Below are positions 41,452 through 55,741 of a stretch of DNA of 64,000 bases, one piece after another; within the stretch, counting starts at the first letter, position 1; every line of letters starts with the position of its first letter. The position numbers were made by a program, and so were the translations under genes. Under the pieces are notes generated by a model. The model saw only the letters and a list, made by a program, of their open reading frames with translations. It was not told the origin of the DNA and did not search any database. The stretch is from Megascapheus bottae. Taxonomy: Eukaryota > Chordata > Mammalia > Rodentia > Geomyidae. The DNA lies in NCBI GenBank assembly GCA_024803745.1, contig JANJXV010000151.1, positions 496,001 to 560,000 on the forward strand, written 5' to 3'.

Positions 41452-42050
41452 AACAGCTCCATTCTATGACATCACACACCTCCATTCTGTGACTTCACAC
41501 ACCTCCATTCTATGACTTAACACACCTTCATTCTTACTTCACAAACATCCATTCTATGACTTCACACACCTCCATTCTATGACTTCACACACCTCCATTC
41601 TATGACTTCACAAACCTCCATTCTATGACTTCACACACCTCAATTCTGTGACTTCACACACCTCCATTATGAATTCACACACACCCATTCTATGACTTCA
41701 CACACCTCCATTCTATGACTTCACACACCTTCATTCTGTGACTTCACACACCTCCATTCTGAGTTCACACACCTCCATTCTGTGACTTCACACAACTCTA
41801 TTCTGACTTCACACAGCTCCATTCTATGACTTCACACACCTCCATTCTGTGACTTCACACACCTCCATTCTATGACTTCACATACCTCCATTGTGACTTC
41901 ACCCAGCTCCATTCTATGAGTTCACACACCTCCATTCTGACTTCACACACCTCCATTCTATGACTTCACACACCTCCATTCGGACTTCACACACCTCCGT
42001 TCTATGACTTCACACAACTCCATTCTGACTTCAGACACCTCCATTCTATG

Positions 42051-42064
42051 AGGTCACACACGTG
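42051..42064. other. AGGTCA-CA-CACGTG composite variant, first of 7
   Basis: In zones D-F the CACGTG monomer also has AGGTCAC instead of AGTTCAC, which creates a nuclear-receptor half-site word two bases before CACGTG. Copies end at 42,064, 45,195, 47,043, 49,224, 51,405, 55,505 and 60,469. The zone A copies have AGTTCAC. The spread of a double variant marks one HOR lineage; function is unproven. Confidence 0.6.
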
Positions 42065-42359
42065 CATTTTGACATCACACACCTCCATTCTATGACTTCA
42101 CACACCTCCATTCTAACTTCACACACCTCCATTCTGACTTCACAAACATCAATTCTGTGACTTCACACACCTCCATTCTTTGATTTCACACACCTCCATT
42201 GTGAGTTCACACACCTCCATTCTGAATTCACAAACATCACTTCTGTGACTTCACACACCTCCATTCTATGACTTCACACACCTCCATTCTATGACTTCAC
42301 ACACCTCCATTCTATGACTTCACAAACCTCCATTCTGACTTCACACACCTCCATTCTGA

Positions 42360-43460
42360 CTTCACAAACATCAATTCTGTGACTTCACACACCTCCATTC
42401 TATGACTTCATACGCCTCCATTCTATGACTTCACACACCTCCATTCTGTGACTTCACACACTTCCATTCTTTGACTTCACACACCTCCATTTTTTGACTT
42501 CACACATCTCCATTGTTAGTTCACACACCTCCATTCTATGACTTCACACACCTCCATTCTGACTTCACAAAGCTCCATTCTATGACTTCACACACCTCCA
42601 TTCTGTGCCATCACACATTTCCATTTTATGACTTAACACACCTTCATTCTTACTTCACAAACATTCATTCTATGACTTCACACACCTCCATTCTATGACT
42701 TCACACACCTCCAATCTATGACTTTACACACCTCCATTCTGTGACTTCACACACCTCAATTCTGTGACTTCACACACCTACATTATGACTTCACACACCT
42801 CCATTCTATGACTTCACACACCTCCATTCTGACTTCACACACCTCCATTCTATGACTTCCACACCACCATTCTGCGACTTCACACACCACTATTCTATGA
42901 CTTCACATACCTCCATTGTGACTTCACACACCTCCATTCTATGAGTTCACACACCTCCATTCTGACTTCACACACCTCCATTCTATGACTTCACACAACT
43001 CCATTCTGACTTCACACACCTCCATTCTGTGACTTCACACACCTCCATTCTGTGACTTCGCACACCTACATTGTTTGACTTCACACACCTCCATTCTTTG
43101 ACTTCACACACCTCCATTCCATGACTTCACACACCTCTGCTCTATCAGTTCACACACATCCATTCTATGAGTTCACACACCAACATTTTGACTTCATACA
43201 CCTCCATTCTATGACTTCACACACCTACATTCTTACTTCAGGAACATCCATTTTATGAATTCACCCACCTCCATTCTATGACTTCACAAACCTCCATTCT
43301 ATGACTTCACACACCTCCATTCTATGACTTCACACACCTCCATTCTATGACTTCACACACCTCCATTCTGTGACTTCACACACCTCCATTCTATGAGTTC
43401 ACACACCTGCATTGTGACTTCACACACCTCCATTCTATGACTTCACTCACCTCCATTCTG
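42360..43460 (+). repeat. ~1.1-kb block repeated at 3,400-bp offset, right copy
   Basis: Partner of 38,960-40,060. Differences are scattered single bases, for example TTCACACACC near 42,513 for TTCATACACC near 39,120, and CTTAACAC near 42,630 for CATAACAC near 39,232. Confidence 0.8.
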
Positions 43461-45519
43461 ACTTCACACACCTCCATTCTGACTTCACAAACATCAATTC
43501 TGTGACTTCACACACATCCATTCTACGACTTCACACACCTCCTTTCTATGACTTCACAAACTTCCATTCTGACTTCACACACGTCCATTCTGACTTCACA
43601 AACATCAATTCTGTGACTTCACACAACTCCATTCTCTGACTTCACACACCTCCATTCTATGACTTCACACACCTCCATTCTATGACTTCACAAACTTCCA
43701 TTCTTTGACTTCACACACCTCCATTCTTTGACTTCACACATCTCCATTGTGAGTTCACACACCTTCATTCTATGACTTCACACACCTCCATTCTGACTAC
43801 ACAGCTCCATTCTATGACTTCACACACCTCCATTCTGTGCCTTCACACATCTCCATTCTAGGACTTAACACACCTTCATTCTTACTTCACAAACATCCAT
43901 TCTATGACTTCACACACCTCCATTCTATGACTTCTCACACCTGCATTCTATGACTTCACAAACTTCCATTCAGTGACTTCACACATCTCAATTCTGTGAC
44001 TTCACACACCTACATTATGACCTCACACACCTCCATTCTATGACTTCACACACCTCCATTCTGAGTTCACAAACCTCCATTCTGTGACTTAACGCACCTC
44101 CATTCTGTGACTTCACACACCTCCGTTCTGACTTCACACACCTCCATTCTATGACTTCACACACCTCCATTCTGTGACTTCACACACCTCAATTCTGTGA
44201 CTTCACACACATCCCTTATGACTTCACACACCTCCATTTTATGACTTCACACACCTCCATTCTGACATCACCCAGCTCCATTCAATGACTTCGCACACCT
44301 CCAATCTGACTTCACACAGCTCCACTCTATGCTTTCCCACACCTCCATTCTATGATTTCACACACCTCCATTCTATGACTTCACACACCTCCATTCTGTG
44401 ATTTCACACACCTCCATTCTGAGTTCAAACACCTCCGTTCTGTGACTTAACACACCTCCATTCTGTGACTTCACACACCACCATTCTGAGTTCACACACC
44501 TCCATTCTGTGACTTCACACACCTCCATTCTGACGACAAACAGCTCCATTCTATGACTTCACACACCTCCATTCTGTGACTTCACACAGCTCTATTCTGA
44601 GTTCACACATCTCCATTCTGTGACTTCACACAACTCTATTCTGACTTCACACAGCTCCATTCTATGACTTCACAAACATCCATTCTATGACTTCACACAC
44701 CTCCATTCTATGACTTCACACACCTCCATTCTATGACTTCACAAACCTCCATTCTATGACTTCACACACCTCAATTCTGTGACTTCACACACCTCCATTA
44801 TGAATTCACACACATCCATTCTATGACTTCACACATCTCCATTCTATGACTTCACACACCTTCATTCTGTGACTTCACACACCTCCATTCTGAGTTCACA
44901 CATCTCCATTCTGTGACTTCACACAACTCTATTCTGACTTCACACAGCTCCATTCTATGACTTCACACACCTCCATTCTGTGACTTCACACACCTCCATT
45001 CTATGACTTCACATACCTCCATTGTGACTTCACCCAGCTCCATTCTATGAGTTCACACACCTCCATTCTGACTTCACACACCTCCATTCTATGACTTCAC
45101 ACACCTCCATTCTGACTTCACACACCTCCGTTCTATGACTTCACACAACTCCATTCTGACTTCAGACACCTCCATTCTATGAGGTCACACACGTGCATTG
45201 TGACATCACACACCTCCATTCTATGACTTCACACACCTCCATTCTAACTTCACACACCTCCATTCTGACTTCACAAACATCAATTCTGTGACTTCACACA
45301 CCTCCATTCTTTGACTTCACACACCTCCATTGTGAGTTCACACACCTCCATTCTGAATTCACAAACATCAATTCTGTGACTTCACACACCTCCATTCTAT
45401 GACTTTACACACCTCCATTCTATGACTTCACACACCTCCATTCTATGACTTCACAAACCTCCATTCTGACTTCACACACCTCCATTCTGACTTCACAAAC
45501 ATCAATTCTGTGACTTCAC

Positions 45520-47700
45520 ACACCTCCATTCTATGACTTCACACACCGCCATTCTCTGACTTCACACACCTCCATTCTATGACTTCACAAACCTCCATTC
45601 TGACTTCACACACCTCCATTCTGACTTCACAAACATTAATTCTGTGACTTCACACACCTCCATTCTTTGACTTCACACAACTCCATTGTGAGTTCACACA
45701 CCTCCATTCTGACTTCACAAACATCAATTCTGTGACTTCACACACATCCATTCTACGACTTCACACACCTCCATTCTATGACTTCACAAACTTCCATTCT
45801 GACTTCACACACGTCCATTCTGACTTCACAAACATCAATTCTGTGACTTCACACAACTCCATTCTCTGACTTCACACACCTCCATTCTATGACTTCACAG
45901 ACCTCCATTCTATGACTTCACAAACTTCCATTCTTTGACTTCACACACCTCCATTCTTTGACTTCACACATCTCCATTGTGAGTTCACACACCTTCATTC
46001 TATGACTTCACACACCTCCATTCTGACTACACAGCTCCATTCTATGACTTCACACACCTCCATTCTGTGCCTTCACACATCTCCATTCTAGGACTTAACA
46101 CACCTTCATTCTTACTTCACAAACATCCATTCTATGACTTCACACACCTCCATTCTATGACTTCACACACCTCCATTCTATGACTTCACACACCTCCATT
46201 CTGTGACTTCACACATCTCAATTCTGTGACTTCACACACCTACATTATGACCTCACACACCTCCATTCTATGACTTTACACACCTCCATTCTATGACTTC
46301 ACACACCTCCATTCTGAGTTCACAAACCTCCATTCTGTGACTGAACGCACCTCCATTCTGTGACTTCACACACCTCCGTTCTGACTTCACACACCTCCAT
46401 TCTATGACTTCACACCCCTCCATTCTGTGACTTCACACACCTCAATTCTGTGACTTCACACACCTCCATTACGACTTCACACACCTCCATTCTATGACTT
46501 CACACACCTCCATTCTATGACTTCACACACCTAGATTCTGTGACTTCACACACCTCCGTTCTGAGTTCACACACCTCAATTCTTGACTTCACACACCTCC
46601 ATTCTGACTTCACCCAGCTCCATTCAATGACTTCGCACACCTCCAATCTGACTTCACACAGCTCCACTCTATGCTTTCCCACACCTCCATTCTATGACTT
46701 CACACACCTTCATTCTGTGACTTCACACACCTCCATTCTGAGTTCACACATCTCCATTCTGTGACTTTACACAACTCTATTCTGACTTCACACAGCTCCA
46801 TTCTATGACTTCACACACCTCCATTCTGTGACTTCACACACCTCCATTTTATGACTTCACATACCTCCATTGTGACTTCACCCAGCTCCATTCTATGAGT
46901 TCACACACCTCCATTCTGACTTCACACACCTCCATTCTATGACTTCACACACCTCCATTCTGACTTCACACACCTCCGTTCTATGACTTCACACAACTCC
47001 ATTCTGACTTCAGACACCTCCATTCTATGAGGTCACACACGTGCATTGTGACATCACACACCTCCATTCTATGACTTCACACACCTCCATTCTAACTTCA
47101 CACACCTCCATTCTGACTTCACAAACATCAATTCTGTGACTTCACACACCTCCATTCTTTGACTTCACACACCTCCATTCTATGACTTCACACACCTCCA
47201 TTCTATGACTTCACAAACCTCCATTCTGACTTCACACACCTCCATTCTGACTTCACAAACATCAATTCTGTGACTTCACACACCTCCATTCTATGACTTC
47301 ACACACCTCCATTCTCTGACTTCACACACCTCCATTCTATGACTTCACAAACCTCCATTCTGACTTCACACACCTCCATTCTGACTTCACAAACATTAAT
47401 TCTGTGACTTCACACACCTCCATTCTTTGACTTCACACAACTCCATTGTGAGTTCACACACCTCCATTCTGACTTCACAAACATCAATTCTGTGACTTCA
47501 CACACATCCATTCTACGACTTCACACACCTCCATTCTATGACTTCACAAACTTCCATTCTGACTTCACACACCTCCATTCTGACTTCACAAACATCAATT
47601 CTGTGACTTCACAAAACTCCATTCTCTGACTTCACACACCTCCATTCTATGACTTCACAGACCTCCATTCTGACTTCACACACCTCCATTCTGACTTCAC
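45520..47700 (+). repeat. Zone E unit 1 (2,181 bp)
   Basis: The last 421 bp (47,280-47,700) nearly duplicate the first 421 bp of the next unit. Private variants are CACACCGCC near 45,545 and CTTTACACAAC near 46,765. It contains one CACGTG word at 47,038. Confidence 0.9.
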
Positions 47701-49881
47701 AAACATCCATTCTATGACTTCACACACCTCCATTCTCTGACTTCACACACCTCCATTCTATGACTTCACAAACCTCCATTCTGACTTCACACACCTCCAT
47801 TCTGACTTCACAAACATTAATTCTGTGACTTCACACACCTCCATTCTTTGACTTCACACAACTCCATTGTGAGTTCACACACCTCCATTCTGACTTCACA
47901 AACATCAATTCTGTGACTTCACACACATCCATTCTACGACTTCACACACCTCCATTCTATGACTTCACAAACTTCCATTCTGACTTCACACACCTCCATT
48001 CTGACTTCACAAACATCAATTCTGTGACTTCACACAACTCCATTCTCTGACTTCACCCACCTCCATTCTATGACTTCACAGACCTCCATTCTATGACTTC
48101 ACAAACTTCCATTCTTTGACTTCACACACCTCCATTCTTTGACTTCACACATCTCCATTGTGAGTTCACACACCTTCATTCTATGACTTCACACACCTCC
48201 ATTCTGACTACACAGCTCCATTCTATGACTTCACACACCTCCATTCTGTGCCTTCACACATCTCCATTCTAGGACTTAACACACCTTCATTCTTACTTCA
48301 CAAACATCCATTCTATGACTTCACACACCTCCATTCTATGACTTCACACACCTCCATTCTATGACTTCACACACCTCCATTCTGTGACTTCACACATCTC
48401 AATTCTGTGACTTCACACACCTACATTATGACCTCACACACCTCCATTCTATGACTTTACACACCTCCATTCTATGACTTCACACACCTCCATTCTGAGT
48501 TCACAAACCTCCATTCTGTGACTGAACGCACCTCCATTCTGTGACTTCACACACCTCCGTTCTGACTTCACACACCTCCATTCTATGACTTCACACCCCT
48601 CCATTCTGTGACTTCACACACCTCAATTCTGTGACTTCACACACCTCCATTACGACTTCACACACCTCCATTCTATGACTTCACACACCTCCATTCTATG
48701 ACTTCACACACCTAGATTCTGTGACTTCACACACCTCCGTTCTGAGTTCACACACCTCAATTCTTGACTTCACACACCTCCATTCTGACTTCACCCAGCT
48801 CCATTCAATGACTTCGCACACCTCCAATCTGACTTCACACAGCTCCACTCTATGCTTTCCCACACCTCCATTCTATGACTTCACACACCTTCATTCTGTG
48901 ACTTCACACACCTCCATTCTGAGTTCACACATCTCCATTCTGTGACTTCACACAACTCTATTCTGACTTCACACAGCTCCATTCTATGACTTCACACACC
49001 TCCATTCTGTGACTTCACACACCTCCATTCTATGACTTCACATACCTCCATTGTGACTTCACCCAGCTCCATTCTATGAGTTCACACACCTCCATTCTGA
49101 CTTCACACACCTCCATTCTATGACTTCACACACCTCCATTCTGACTTCACACACCTCCGTTCTATGACTTCACACAACTCCATTCTGACTTCAGACACCT
49201 CCATTCTATGAGGTCACACACGTGCATTGTGACATCACACACCTCCATTCTATGACTTCACACACCTCCATTCTAACTTCACACACCTCCATTCTGACTT
49301 CACAAACATCAATTCTGTGACTTCACACACCTCCATTCTTTGACTTCACACACCTCCATTCTATGACTTCACACACCTCCATTCTATGACTTCACAAACC
49401 TCCATTCTGACTTCACACACCTCCATTCTGACTTCACAAACATCAATTCTGTGACTTCACACACCTCCATTCTATGACTTCACACACCTCCATTCTCTGA
49501 CTTCACACACCTCCATTCTATGACTTCACAAACCTCCATTCTGACTTCACACACCTCCATTCTGACTTCACAAACATTAATTCTGTGACTTCACACACCT
49601 CCATTCTTTGACTTCACACAACTCCATTGTGAGTTCACACACCTCCATTCTGACTTCACAAACATCAATTCTGTGACTTCACACACATCCATTCTACGAC
49701 TTCACACACCTCCATTCTATGACTTCACAAACTTCCATTCTGACTTCACACACCTCCATTCTGACTTCACAAACATCAATTCTGTGACTTCACACAACTC
49801 CATTCTCTGACTTCACACACCTCCATTCTATGACTTCACAGACCTCCATTCTGACTTCACACACCTCCATTCTGACTTCAC
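47701..49881 (+). repeat. Zone E unit 2 (2,181 bp)
   Basis: Near-identical to unit 3. It has the 421-bp terminal duplicate at 49,461-49,881, CACGTG at 49,219, and a CTTCACCCACC variant near 48,052 shared with unit 3 near 50,233. Confidence 0.92.
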
Positions 49882-52062
49882 AAACATCCATTCTATGACT
49901 TCACACACCTCCATTCTCTGACTTCACACACCTCCATTCTATGACTTCACAAACCTCCATTCTGACTTCACACACCTCCATTCTGACTTCACAAACATTA
50001 ATTCTGTGACTTCACACACCTCCATTCTTTGACTTCACACAACTCCATTGTGAGTTCACACACCTCCATTCTGACTTCACAAACATCAATTCTGTGACTT
50101 CACACACATCCATTCTACGACTTCACACACCTCCATTCTATGACTTCACAAACTTCCATTCTGACTTCACACACGTCCATTCTGACTTCACAAACATCAA
50201 TTCTGTGACTTCACACAACTCCATTCTCTGACTTCACCCACCTCCATTCTATGACTTCACAGACCTCCATTCTATGACTTCACAAACTTCCATTCTTTGA
50301 CTTCACACACCTCCATTCTTTGACTTCACACATCTCCATTGTGAGTTCACACACCTTCATTCTATGACTTCACACACCTCCATTCTGACTACACAGCTCC
50401 ATTCTATGACTTCACACACCTCCATTCTGTGCCTTCACACATCTCCATTCTAGGACTTAACACACCTTCATTCTTACTTCACAAACATCCATTCTATGAC
50501 TTCACACACCTCCATTCTATGACTTCACACACCTCCATTCTATGACTTCACACACCTCCATTCTGTGACTTCACACATCTCAATTCTGTGACTTCACACA
50601 CCTACATTATGACCTCACACACCTCCATTCTATGACTTTACACACCTCCATTCTATGACTTCACACACCTCCATTCTGAGTTCACAAACCTCCATTCTGT
50701 GACTGAACGCACCTCCATTCTGTGACTTCACACACCTCCGTTCTGACTTCACACACCTCCATTCTATGACTTCACACCCCTCCATTCTGTGACTTCACAC
50801 ACCTCAATTCTGTGACTTCACACACCTCCATTACGACTTCACACACCTCCATTCTATGACTTCACACACCTCCATTCTATGACTTCACACACCTAGATTC
50901 TGTGACTTCACACACCTCCGTTCTGAGTTCACACACCTCAATTCTTGACTTCACACACCTCCATTCTGACTTCACCCAGCTCCATTCAATGACTTCGCAC
51001 ACCTCCAATCTGACTTCACACAGCTCCACTCTATGCTTTCCCACACCTCCATTCTATGACTTCACACACCTTCATTCTGTGACTTCACACACCTCCATTC
51101 TGAGTTCACACATCTCCATTCTGTGACTTCACACAACTCTATTCTGACTTCACACAGCTCCATTCTATGACTTCACACACCTCCATTCTGTGACTTCACA
51201 CACCTCCATTCTATGACTTCACATACCTCCATTGTGACTTCACCCAGCTCCATTCTATGAGTTCACACACCTCCATTCTGACTTCACACACCTCCATTCT
51301 ATGACTTCACACACCTCCATTCTGACTTCACACACCTCCGTTCTATGACTTCACACAACTCCATTCTGACTTCAGACACCTCCATTCTATGAGGTCACAC
51401 ACGTGCATTGTGACATCACACACCTCCATTCTATGACTTCACACACCTCCATTCTAACTTCACACACCTCCATTCTGACTTCACAAACATCAATTCTGTG
51501 ACTTCACACACCTCCATTCTTTGACTTCACACACCTCCATTCTATGACTTCACACACCTCCATTCTATGACTTCACAAACCTCCATTCTGACTTCACACA
51601 CCTCCATTCTGACTTCACAAACATCAATTCTGTGACTTCACACACCTCCATTCTATGACTTCACACACCTCCATTCTCTGACTTCACACACCTCCATTCT
51701 ATGACTTCACAAACCTCCATTCTGACTTCACACACCTCCATTCTGACTTCACAAACATTAATTCTGTGACTTCACACACCTCCATTCTTTGACTTCACAC
51801 AACTCCATTGTGAGTTCACACACCTCCATTCTGACTTCACAAACATCAATTCTGTGACTTCACACACATCCATTCTACGACTTCACACACCTCCATTCTA
51901 TGACTTCACAAACTTCCATTCTGACTTCACACACCTCCATTCTGACTTCACAAACATCAATTCTGTGACTTCACACAACTCCATTCTCTGACTTCACACA
52001 CCTCCATTCTATGACTTCACAGACCTCCATTCTGACTTCACACACCTCCATTCTGACTTCAC
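49882..52062 (+). repeat. Zone E unit 3 (2,181 bp)
   Basis: Third full-length copy. The 421-bp terminal duplicate is at 51,642-52,062 and CACGTG at 51,400. It shares CTTCACCCACC with unit 2 but not with unit 1, so units 2 and 3 are probably each other's closest relatives. Confidence 0.92.
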
Positions 52063-54023
52063 AAACATCCATTCTATGACTTCACACACCTCCATTCTCT
52101 GACTTCACACACCTCCATTCTATGACTTCACAAACCTCCATTCTGACTTCACACACCTCCATTCTGACTTCACAAACATTAATTCTGTGACTTCACACAC
52201 CTCCATTCTTTGACTTCACACAACTCCATTGTGAGTTCACACACCTCCATTCTGACTTCACAAACATCAATTCTGTGACTTCACACACATCCATTCTACG
52301 ACTTCACACACCTCCATTCTATGACTTCACAAACTTCCATTCTGACTTCACACACCTCCATTCTGACTTCACAAACATCAATTCTGTGACTTCACACAAC
52401 TCCATTCTCTGACTTCACACACCTCCATTCTATGACTTCACAGACCTCCATTCTATGACTTCACAAACTTCCATTCTTTGACTTCACACACCTCCATTCT
52501 TTGACTTTACACATCTCCATTGTGAGTTCACACACCTTCATTCTATGACTTCACACACCTCCATTCTGACTACACAGCTCCATTCTATGACTTCACACAC
52601 CTCCATTCTGTGCCTTCACACATCTCCATTCTAGGACTTAACACACCTTCATTCTTACTTCACAAACATCCATTCTATGACTTCACACACCTCCATTCTA
52701 TGACTTCACACACCTCCATTCTATGACTTCACACACCTCCATTCTGTGACTTCACACATCTCAATTCTGTGACTTCACACACCTACATTATGACCTCACA
52801 CACCTCCATTCTATGACTTTACACACCTCCATTCTATGACTTCACACACCTCCATTCTGAGTTCACAAACCTCCATTCTGTGACTGAACGCACCTCCATT
52901 CTGTGACTTCACACACCTCCGTTCTGACTTCACACACCTCCATTCTATGACTTCACACCCCTCCATTCTGTGACTTCACACACCTCAATTCTGTGACTTC
53001 ACACACCTCCATTACGACTTCACACACCTCCATTCTATGACTTCACACACCTCCATTCTATGACTTCACACACCTAGATTCTGTGACTTCACACACCTCC
53101 GTTCTGAGTTCACACACCTCAATTCTTGACATCACACACCTCCATTCTGACTTCACCCAGCTCCATTCAAAGACTTCGCACACCTCCAATCTGACTTCAC
53201 ACAGCTCCACTCTATGCTTTCCCACACCTCCATTCTATGATTTCACACACCTCCATTCTATGATTTCACACACCTCCATTCTGTGATTTCACACACCTCC
53301 ATTCTGAGTTCAAACAGCTCCGTTCTGTGACTTAACACACCTCCATTCTGTGACTTCACACACCACCATTCTGAGTTCACACACCTCCATTCTGTGACTT
53401 CACACACCTCCATTCTGACTTCAAACAGCTCCATTCTATGACTTCACACACCTCCATTCTGTGCCTTCACACACCTCCATTCTATGACTTAACACACCTT
53501 CATTCTTACTTCACAAACATCCATTCTATGACTTCACACACCTCCATTCTATGACTTCACACACCTCCATTCTGTGACTTCACAAACCTCCATTCTATGA
53601 CTTCACACAACTCCATTCTGACTTCACACACCTCCATTCTAACTTCACACACCTCCATTCTGACTTCACAAACATCAATTCTGTGACTTCACACACCTCC
53701 ATTCTTTGACTTTACACACCTCCATTTTGAGTTCACACACCTCCATTCTGAATTCACAAACATCAATTCTGTGACTTCACACACCTCCATTCTGACTTCA
53801 CAAACATCAATTCTGTGACTTCACACACATCCATTCTACGACTTCACACACATCCATTCTATGACTTCACAAACTTCCATTCTGACTTCACACACCTCCA
53901 TTCTGACTTCACAAACATCAATTCTGTGACTTCACACAACTCCATTCTCTGACTTCACACACCTCCATTCTATGACTTCACAGACCTCCATTCTGACTTC
54001 ACACACCTCCATTCTGACTTCAC
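52063..54023 (+). repeat. Zone E unit 4, converted and shortened (1,961 bp)
   Basis: It follows unit 3 until about 53,235, then switches to a different continuation (GATTTCACACACC, GAGTTCAAACAGC, CACCACCATTCTGAG) that matches 56,900-57,400 and 61,140-61,640. As a result it lacks the CACGTG monomer and the usual spacing. Private changes in the shared part include TTGACATCAC near 53,127 and TTCAAAGAC near 53,166. Confidence 0.85.
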
Positions 54024-55741
54024 AAACATCCATTCTATGACTTCACACACCTCCATTCTCTGACTTCACACACCTCCATTCTATGACTTCACAAACCTCC
54101 ATTCTGACTTCACACACCTCCATTCTGACTTCACAAACATTAATTCTGTGACTTCACACATCTCCATTCTTTGACTTCACACAACTCCATTGTGAGTTCA
54201 CACACCTCCATTCTGACTTCACAAACATCAATTCTGTGACTTCACACACATCCATTCTACGACTTCACACACCTCCATTCTATGACTTCACAAACTTCCA
54301 TTCTGACTTCACACACCTCCATTCTGACTTCACAAACATCAATTCTGTGACTTCACACAACTCCATTCTCTGACTTCACACACCTCCATTCTATGACTTC
54401 ACAGACCTCCATTCTATGACTTCACAAACTTCCATTCTTTGACTTCACACACCTCCATTCTTTGACTTCACACATCTCCATTGTGAGTTCACACACCTTC
54501 ATTCTATGACTTCACACACCTCCATTCTGTGCCTTCACACATCTCCATTCTAGGACTTAACACACCTTCATTCTTACTTAACAAACATCCATTCTATGAC
54601 TTCACACACCTCCATTCTATGACTTCACACACCTCCATTCTATGACTTCACACACCTCTATTCTGTGACTTCACACATCTCAATTCTGTGACTTCACACA
54701 CCTACATTATGACCTCACACACCTCCATTCTATGACTTTACACACCTCCATTCTATGACTTCACACACCTCCATTCTGAGTTCACAAACCTCCATTCTGT
54801 GACTGAACGCACCTCCATTCTGTGACTTCACACACCTCCGTTCTGACTTCACACACCTCCATTCTATGACTTCACATCCCTCCATTCTGTGACTTCACAC
54901 ACCTCAATTCTGTGACTTCACACACCTCCATTACGACTTCACACACCTCCATTCTATGACTTCACACACCTCCATTCTATGACTTCACACACCTAGATTC
55001 TGTGACTTCACACACCTCCGTTCTGAGTTCACACACCTCAATTCTTGACTTCACACACCTCCATTCTGACTTCACCCAGCTCCATTCAATGACTTCGCAC
55101 ACCTCCAATCTGACTTCACACAGCTCCACTCTATGCTTTCCCACACCTCCATTCTATGACTTCACACACCTTCATTCTGTGACTTCACACACCTCCATTC
55201 TGAGTTCACACATCTCCATTCTGTGACTTCACACAACTCTATTCTGACTTCACACAGCTCCATTCTATGACTTCACACACCTCCATTCTGTGACTTCACA
55301 CACCTCCATTCTATGACTTCACATACCTCCATTGTGACTTCACCCAGCTCCATTCTATGAGTTCACACACCTCCATTCTGACTTCACACACCTCCATTCT
55401 ATGACTTCACACACCTCCATTCTGACTTCACACACCTCCGTTCTATGACTTCACACAACTCCATTCTGACTTCAGACACCTCCATTCTATGAGGTCACAC
55501 ACGTGCATTGTGACATCACACACCTCCATTCTATGACTTCACACACCTCCATTCTAACTTCACACACCTCCATTCTGACTTCACAAACATCAATTCTGTG
55601 ACTTCACACACCTCCATTCTTTGACTTCACACACCTCCATTCTATGACTTCACACACCTCCATTCTTTGACTTCACAAACCTCCATTCTGACTTCACACA
55701 CCTCCATTCTGACTTCACAAACATCAATTCTGTGACTTCAC
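54024..55741 (+). repeat. Zone E unit 5 (1,718 bp)
   Basis: It returns to the unit 1-3 order with CACGTG at 55,500 but lacks the 421-bp terminal duplicate. It also lacks the GACTACACAGC block near 54,525, a two-monomer loss that accounts for 1,718 instead of 1,760 bp. Confidence 0.85.

Larger units (their letters stand above)
35986..45519 (+). repeat. Zone D: mosaic of related HOR blocks
   Basis: Satellite throughout, built from blocks also found elsewhere. 35.6-36.9 kb resembles 57.4-58.8 kb, 36.4-38.0 kb resembles 62.6-64.0 kb, 38.4-38.7 kb resembles 21.6-21.9 and 25.8-26.1 kb, and 43.45-45.4 kb resembles 58.8-60.7 kb. Within the zone are tandem events of 362 and 402 bp and a duplication at 3,400-bp offset. 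A smaller 293-bp offset repeat (GAGTTCACACATC at 44,599 and 44,892) also occurs. No gene or unique sequence was seen. Confidence 0.78.

Noticed and set aside
46540..46764. Plus-strand open frames of 67-75 codons recurring in zones C and E (28,580; 31,356; 46,540; 48,721; 50,902; 53,083; 55,002; 56,762)
   Set aside because: Their conservation reflects recent HOR duplication of the DNA, not protein constraint. The 53,083 copy carries residue changes without sign of selection, and all start at the ATG/GTG linker of the satellite unit.
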